Part shown: positions 60,639-64,000 of the stretch, piece after piece | Layout: each line of letters opens with the position of its first letter | Position numbering within the stretch: the stretch's first letter is position 1 | DNA from: an uncultured Candidatus Actinomarina sp. | GTDB lineage: Bacteria > Actinomycetota > Acidimicrobiia > Actinomarinales > Actinomarinaceae | Direction of reading: 5' to 3' | NCBI GenBank assembly: GCA_902526825.1 | Contig: CABZMN010000001.1 | Location: 71,819-135,818, forward strand | Length of the DNA stretch: 64,000 bases | The notes under the pieces: model-generated | The model's input: only the letters and a program-made list of their open reading frames with translations | The model's database searches: none | Told to the model about the DNA's origin: nothing | Position numbers and translations under genes: made by a program

Positions 60639-62625
60639 CATAGTTTTGAGGTTTTTCCATATCAGGCTTCTCTTCTTCAGAACTTTCAAATTCTTCCTCT
60701 AAAGGTTCAGTTCCCCAACCAAAACCTCCAATTAATAAAAGAATCACTCCAATTAAAGCAAGTGGTATTGATTTATAAATTACTGCATAACCAATAAATG
60801 GAAGTCCAAAAGCCATAATTATTGGAAAATAAGATGGACTAGGAAGATGTATCTCTTCTTTTGGATTAAGCCCTTCATCCTCAAGTTGAGCAAGAAGCTC
60901 ATCCGCACCTTCTCTTTTCAATGCTCTACCATCTTCATCTTCTCCATATTTTTGATGCCAGAAATCATCAAGTGATTTAACTTCAGGTGCTTTTGAAAAG
61001 TTCCATACCGGAGTAGGAGATGGGATACTCCACTCTATTGTTCTAGCATCCCAAGGATCAAAAGGAGCAACTTCACCTTTTCTTCTTGAATACATCCAAT
61101 TTGCCATAAATATAAGTGTCGCAATAGCAAGAATAAATGCACCAATAGTAACAATTAAATTCCAAAACCCAAGATTAGTTTCTTCTGCATAGACCCAGGT
61201 TCTTCTAACTTGACCTTGGAGTCCCAGCCAGTGCATCGGTCCAAAAGTCAAGTTAAAACCAATAATCATTAACCAGAAATGAATCTTACCCATTGTCTCG
61301 TTATACATTTTTCCCCAGACTTTTGGAAACCAGAAATATAGTCCTGAAAAAATACCAAAAAGAGCACCACCAAATAGAACATAATGAAAATGAGCGACAA
61401 TGTAGTAAGTATCTGTTTGTTGGGTATCAGCAGGCACAACTGAGTGTGTAACTCCACTTAAACCCCCAATTACAAACATTCCAATAAACCCTAAGGCAAA
61501 TAACATTGGCGTATTCAGTGTCAATTTTCCACCCCAAATTGTTCCAAGCCAATTAAATATTTTTACTCCTGTCGGTACAGCAATAATCATTGTTGATAAG
61601 CCAAAACCAGCTTGTGCCACAGGACTAATTGCTGATGCAAACATATGATGTGCCCAAACACCAAATCCAATAAATGCAATTCCAAATCCAGCAAAGACTA
61701 TCGCTGGATAGCCAAATAACGGTTTTCTTGAAAATGTTGGAAGAACTTCCGATACAATACCAAAAGCTGGAAGTATTAGGATGTAAACTTCAGGATGACC
61801 AAATAACCAGAAAAGATGTTGCCATAATACAGGATCACCCCCACCTTCAGTTAGAAAGAAAGTTGTTCCAAATTGTCTATCAAATGTTACAAAAAATAAT
61901 GCAATTGCAATTATTGGTAACGAAAAAGCAAGTAGAAATGAGACTGCAAATGTCATCCAAGTAAATACAGGCATTCTCATCAACCTCATACCTTTTGTTC
62001 TCATATTGAGAATTGTTGTAATAAAATTGAAAGCTGAAACTAGTGAGGCAATACCTAGAATCTGAAGTCCGATTGCCCAATAGTCCATTGCGGTACCTGG
62101 GGAGTACTTGAGACCTGCATTTGGTTGATATCCAAACCATCCTCCATTAGGAGCTGAAGCTAATCTACTGACTTCCTCAGCTAGATAGCCCCCCTCTGGA
62201 GCACCAGCTGTTCCAAAAAGAAACGTTGAGTAAAGGAACAATCCACCAGCAATGAATATCCAGAAAGAAAGAGCATTAAGTCTGGGGAATGCAACATCTC
62301 TTGCTCCGATCTGAAGGGGTAGAAGATAATTAAAGAAAGCTGCACTGATTGGCATAATCGCTAAAAATATCATTGTTGTGCCATGCATTGTAAACATTGC
62401 ATTGTATTCAGCAGCACTCAAAAAATTATTGTCTGGTTGTGATAATTGGATTCTCAATAAAAGAGCTTCAAGCCCCCCAACTAATAAAAAGAAAAATGCA
62501 GCATAGCCATACATTATTCCTATTCTTTTATGATCTACAGTTGTGATCCAGCTCCAAACACCTTCCTCAGCAGTCGGTCTTGAAAAAATATTCCTTTGTT
62601 TTTTTGGCTGTATAATTTTTGTCAT
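60634..62625 (-). CDS. ctaD: Cytochrome c oxidase subunit I, long form
   Basis: A 663-residue haem-copper oxidase subunit. It has the haem/CuB ligands in WQHLFWLFGHPEVYILILP (His-Tyr cross-link), WAHHMF and HFHYVLFGG, and the N-terminal TMHGTTMIF. Twelve core helices are followed by about 110 residues carrying an acidic linker (FWHQKYGEDEDG) and two further helices, the extended actinobacterial/Thermus-like form. It reduces oxygen to water while pumping protons. It overlaps ctaC by four bases. Confidence 0.95.
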   Translation of the reverse strand: MTKIIQPKKQRNIFSRPTAEEGVWSWITTVDHKRIGIMYGYAAFFFLLVGGLEALLLRIQLSQPDNNFLSAAEYNAMFTMHGTTMIFLAIMPISAAFFNYLLPLQIGARDVAFPRLNALSFWIFIAGGLFLYSTFLFGTAGAPEGGYLAEEVSRLASAPNGGWFGYQPNAGLKYSPGTAMDYWAIGLQILGIASLVSAFNFITTILNMRTKGMRLMRMPVFTWMTFAVSFLLAFSLPIIAIALFFVTFDRQFGTTFFLTEGGGDPVLWQHLFWLFGHPEVYILILPAFGIVSEVLPTFSRKPLFGYPAIVFAGFGIAFIGFGVWAHHMFASAISPVAQAGFGLSTMIIAVPTGVKIFNWLGTIWGGKLTLNTPMLFALGFIGMFVIGGLSGVTHSVVPADTQQTDTYYIVAHFHYVLFGGALFGIFSGLYFWFPKVWGKMYNETMGKIHFWLMIIGFNLTFGPMHWLGLQGQVRRTWVYAEETNLGFWNLIVTIGAFILAIATLIFMANWMYSRRKGEVAPFDPWDARTIEWSIPSPTPVWNFSKAPEVKSLDDFWHQKYGEDEDGRALKREGADELLAQLEDEGLNPKEEIHLPSPSYFPIIMAFGLPFIGYAVIYKSIPLALIGVILLLIGGFGWGTEPLEEEFESSEEEKPDMEKPQNYE

Positions 62626-63638
62626 TTAAGTGTTCCCAAATATTCTATTAAAGCCTCAATTTCTCTCTCAGTCAATTCTAGATTAGGCATGAAAGTACCT
62701 GGTTTTAATTCAGCAGGATTTGCGAGCCATTGTGTTAAATTTTCAGCATTATTTTTTAATGCAGCTCCTGCAAATACATTTCTATTTGCGAAATGTGTAA
62801 GATTAGGGGCAATTCTTTCACCTTGAACATCCCAAACTCCACCAATTACATGGCATTGAGTACAGCCAGCATTTAAATATACTTGTTGACCTTCATACGC
62901 CAAGGATCCTTCAGTAAGTCCAGTGTTAGCATTTTTTTGTTCATTAACAACCCAAGCGTCAAAATCTGATTCAGACATTGATAATACCCTACCCCTCATT
63001 TTTGAGTGACTTAACCCACAATACTCTCCACATTGTGCCCAGAATTCTTCTGCATTATCTGCATGTAGATTTAAGTAAGTTTTTTGACCTGGGACTAGAT
63101 ATCTTTTGCCATTCAATTTAGGAACCCAATAATTATGAAGAACATCATTTGACCACATTTCTAATCTAATAGGTGTGTCCTCTGGTATAACAAGAACATT
63201 TGCTGTTGTAATGCCATAATCAGGATATTTATATTCAAACCACCATTGGTGACCAATTACTTCAATTTTTAGGGCATTTTCAGGCTCTCTAGCTAGATCA
63301 AAAATTGTTCTTACAGTTGGAACCGCAATAGAAGCTAATATAATTACTGGAATTATCGTCCACAAAATCTCTAAAAAATTGTTTCCATGAATTTGTTTAG
63401 GTTCAGGTTTATCAGGTGAATCTTTAAAGTAGAAAACTGAAAAAAGCAAAGCACCTTGAACAATAAAAAATATAACGACTGCAATCCAAAATGTTAACCA
63501 AAATAACTCATCAATTGTTCTTGCATAAGGTCCAGCTGGACTTAATGAGTCAAGAGGAGCATCCTCAATACATGCAGTTATAAACAAAAAACTGCATAGG
63601 ATTAAGTTTTTTGGTTTTAAAAATTTGTTTCTATGCAT
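62622..63638 (-). CDS. ctaC: Cytochrome c oxidase subunit II fused to cytochrome c (caa3 type)
   Basis: A 338-residue lipoprotein. The signal ends at a lipobox Cys (LFITACIED). Two helices follow, then the cupredoxin domain with the CuA site CGEYCGLSHSKM, and a C-terminal cytochrome c domain with GCTQCHVIGG (CxxCH haem attachment) and an axial-Met candidate in PGTFMPNL. The covalently attached cytochrome c defines caa3-type oxidase. It is the first gene of the operon, divergent from ctaB. Confidence 0.93.
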   Translation of the reverse strand: MHRNKFLKPKNLILCSFLFITACIEDAPLDSLSPAGPYARTIDELFWLTFWIAVVIFFIVQGALLFSVFYFKDSPDKPEPKQIHGNNFLEILWTIIPVIILASIAVPTVRTIFDLAREPENALKIEVIGHQWWFEYKYPDYGITTANVLVIPEDTPIRLEMWSNDVLHNYWVPKLNGKRYLVPGQKTYLNLHADNAEEFWAQCGEYCGLSHSKMRGRVLSMSESDFDAWVVNEQKNANTGLTEGSLAYEGQQVYLNAGCTQCHVIGGVWDVQGERIAPNLTHFANRNVFAGAALKNNAENLTQWLANPAELKPGTFMPNLELTEREIEALIEYLGTLK

Positions 63639-63666
63639 AAATTATCTAGTCAATATTTAAGAATAG

Positions 63667-63705
63667 CGTCTACACCTGAAATAGGGTAATTATAAGTTAT
63701 AGACG
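63667..63705. promoter_or_regulatory. Inverted repeat in the ctaC/ctaB divergent region
   Basis: CGTCTA (63667-63672) and TAGACG (63700-63705) are perfect six-base complements flanking 27 bases of AT-rich DNA between the divergent starts of ctaC and ctaB. It might be a shared operator; six bases could also arise by chance. Confidence 0.25.
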
Positions 63706-63726
63706 AAGCGTCGTTACTATATCAAT

Positions 63727-64000
63727 ATGAAGTCAAATAAATCTTCTACATTCAAGAGTTATTTAAAACTATCCAAATTACGTGTTATTGAATTGTTGCT
63801 AGTCACAACAGTTCCCTCAATGGTCATTTCAATATATGGTATGCCACCTTTATCACTTGTTATTTACACATTAACTGGAGGGACTCTTCTTGCAATTAGT
63901 GCCAATGTCATGAACCAAGTTTTTGAAGTAGAGACAGATAGACTTATGGAAAGAACATCAGATAGGCCAATTGTTACAGGTGAGCTTACAAAGGTTAATG
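63727..64000 (+). CDS. ctaB: Protohaem IX farnesyltransferase (haem O synthase), 3' part outside window
   Basis: The first 91 codons are visible from the ATG at 63727. The protein begins MKSNKSSTFKSYLKLSKLRV; after a first membrane helix it has the prenyltransferase signature NQVFEVETDRLMERTSDRPI, where the Asp/Arg/Pro pattern matches UbiA-type CtaB. It makes haem O for the oxidase encoded divergently. Its start is 88 bases from ctaC. The reading frame runs off the window. Confidence 0.9.
   Translation, partial: MKSNKSSTFKSYLKLSKLRVIELLLVTTVPSMVISIYGMPPLSLVIYTLTGGTLLAISANVMNQVFEVETDRLMERTSDRPIVTGELTKVN

Overview
The window is a densely packed, AT-rich (about one third GC by eye) bacterial chromosome segment, with no insertion sequence, prophage or CRISPR array. 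Several features point to the Actinomycetota: a 31-residue bS22 ribosomal protein, a PAC2 protein, a dnaK-grpE-dnaJ-hspR operon, a DUF3159-like membrane protein, a bifunctional-type dCTP deaminase/dUTPase, an EtfD-like Fe-S oxidoreductase and a caa3-type cytochrome oxidase. Low GC, short spacers and overlapping stops suggest a streamlined marine lineage such as Candidatus Actinomarina. That placement is inference; no phylogeny was run. No gene-free stretch exceeds 300 bases. The longest is about 160 bases, and the informative gaps are annotated.

Layout. 1-140: end of tRNA-Ser(GCU) and a complete tRNA-Arg(ACG). 155-7.5 kb: nitroreductase, dienoyl-CoA isomerase-like crotonase, dGTPase, deoxyribonucleotidase-like HAD protein, dnaX, murJ and a PHP phosphoesterase. 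7.5-13.8 kb: lysC-asd, an acyltransferase, DUF554, dcd, a choline-kinase-like protein, bS22 and PAC2. 13.8-17.3 kb: copper operon copA-copZ with a small zinc-finger protein, divergent from a SelW-like selenoprotein (in-frame UGA) that overlaps a TauE/SafE transporter. 17.4-23.4 kb: lnt, an MscS channel, a DUF3159-like protein, purB and purA. 23.5-29.0 kb: an Aap-type amino-acid ABC transporter with two unusually long permeases. 29-33.9 kb: M20 amidohydrolase, GHL-type protein, potassium channel and DUF885 peptidase-like protein. 33.9-37.9 kb: the DnaK operon. 38-50 kb: proC, etfD, small membrane proteins, nadE, a class IV aminotransferase, selD (itself a selenoprotein), an alpha/beta hydrolase, GT4 and rmuC. 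50-57.8 kb: acyl-CoA dehydrogenase, PfkB kinase, DsrE-like protein, SDR, and the glyoxylate shunt (malate synthase, isocitrate lyase) behind a structured leader that ends in an intrinsic terminator. 57.8-64 kb: a repeat-bearing membrane protein, the caa3 oxidase operon (ctaC-D-E-F-G) and the start of ctaB.

How the genes fit together. The crotonase, acyl-CoA dehydrogenase, EtfD, glyoxylate shunt and caa3 oxidase form a coherent route from fatty acids, through ETF and quinol, to oxygen. The ABC transporter and M20 amidohydrolase suggest amino-acid and peptide scavenging. A Sec-containing SelD plus a Sec-containing Rdx protein show that selenocysteine is read in this genome, although selA, selB and selC are not in the window.

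The items most worth a second look are the leader RNA before the glyoxylate-shunt genes, a lipoyl-like domain inserted in the AapQ permease, the two selenoproteins with drawable SECIS hairpins, a two-member zinc-finger family heading stress operons, DnaX without its zinc module, Lnt with Ser in place of the catalytic Cys, and convergent genes that share four-base stop overlaps.
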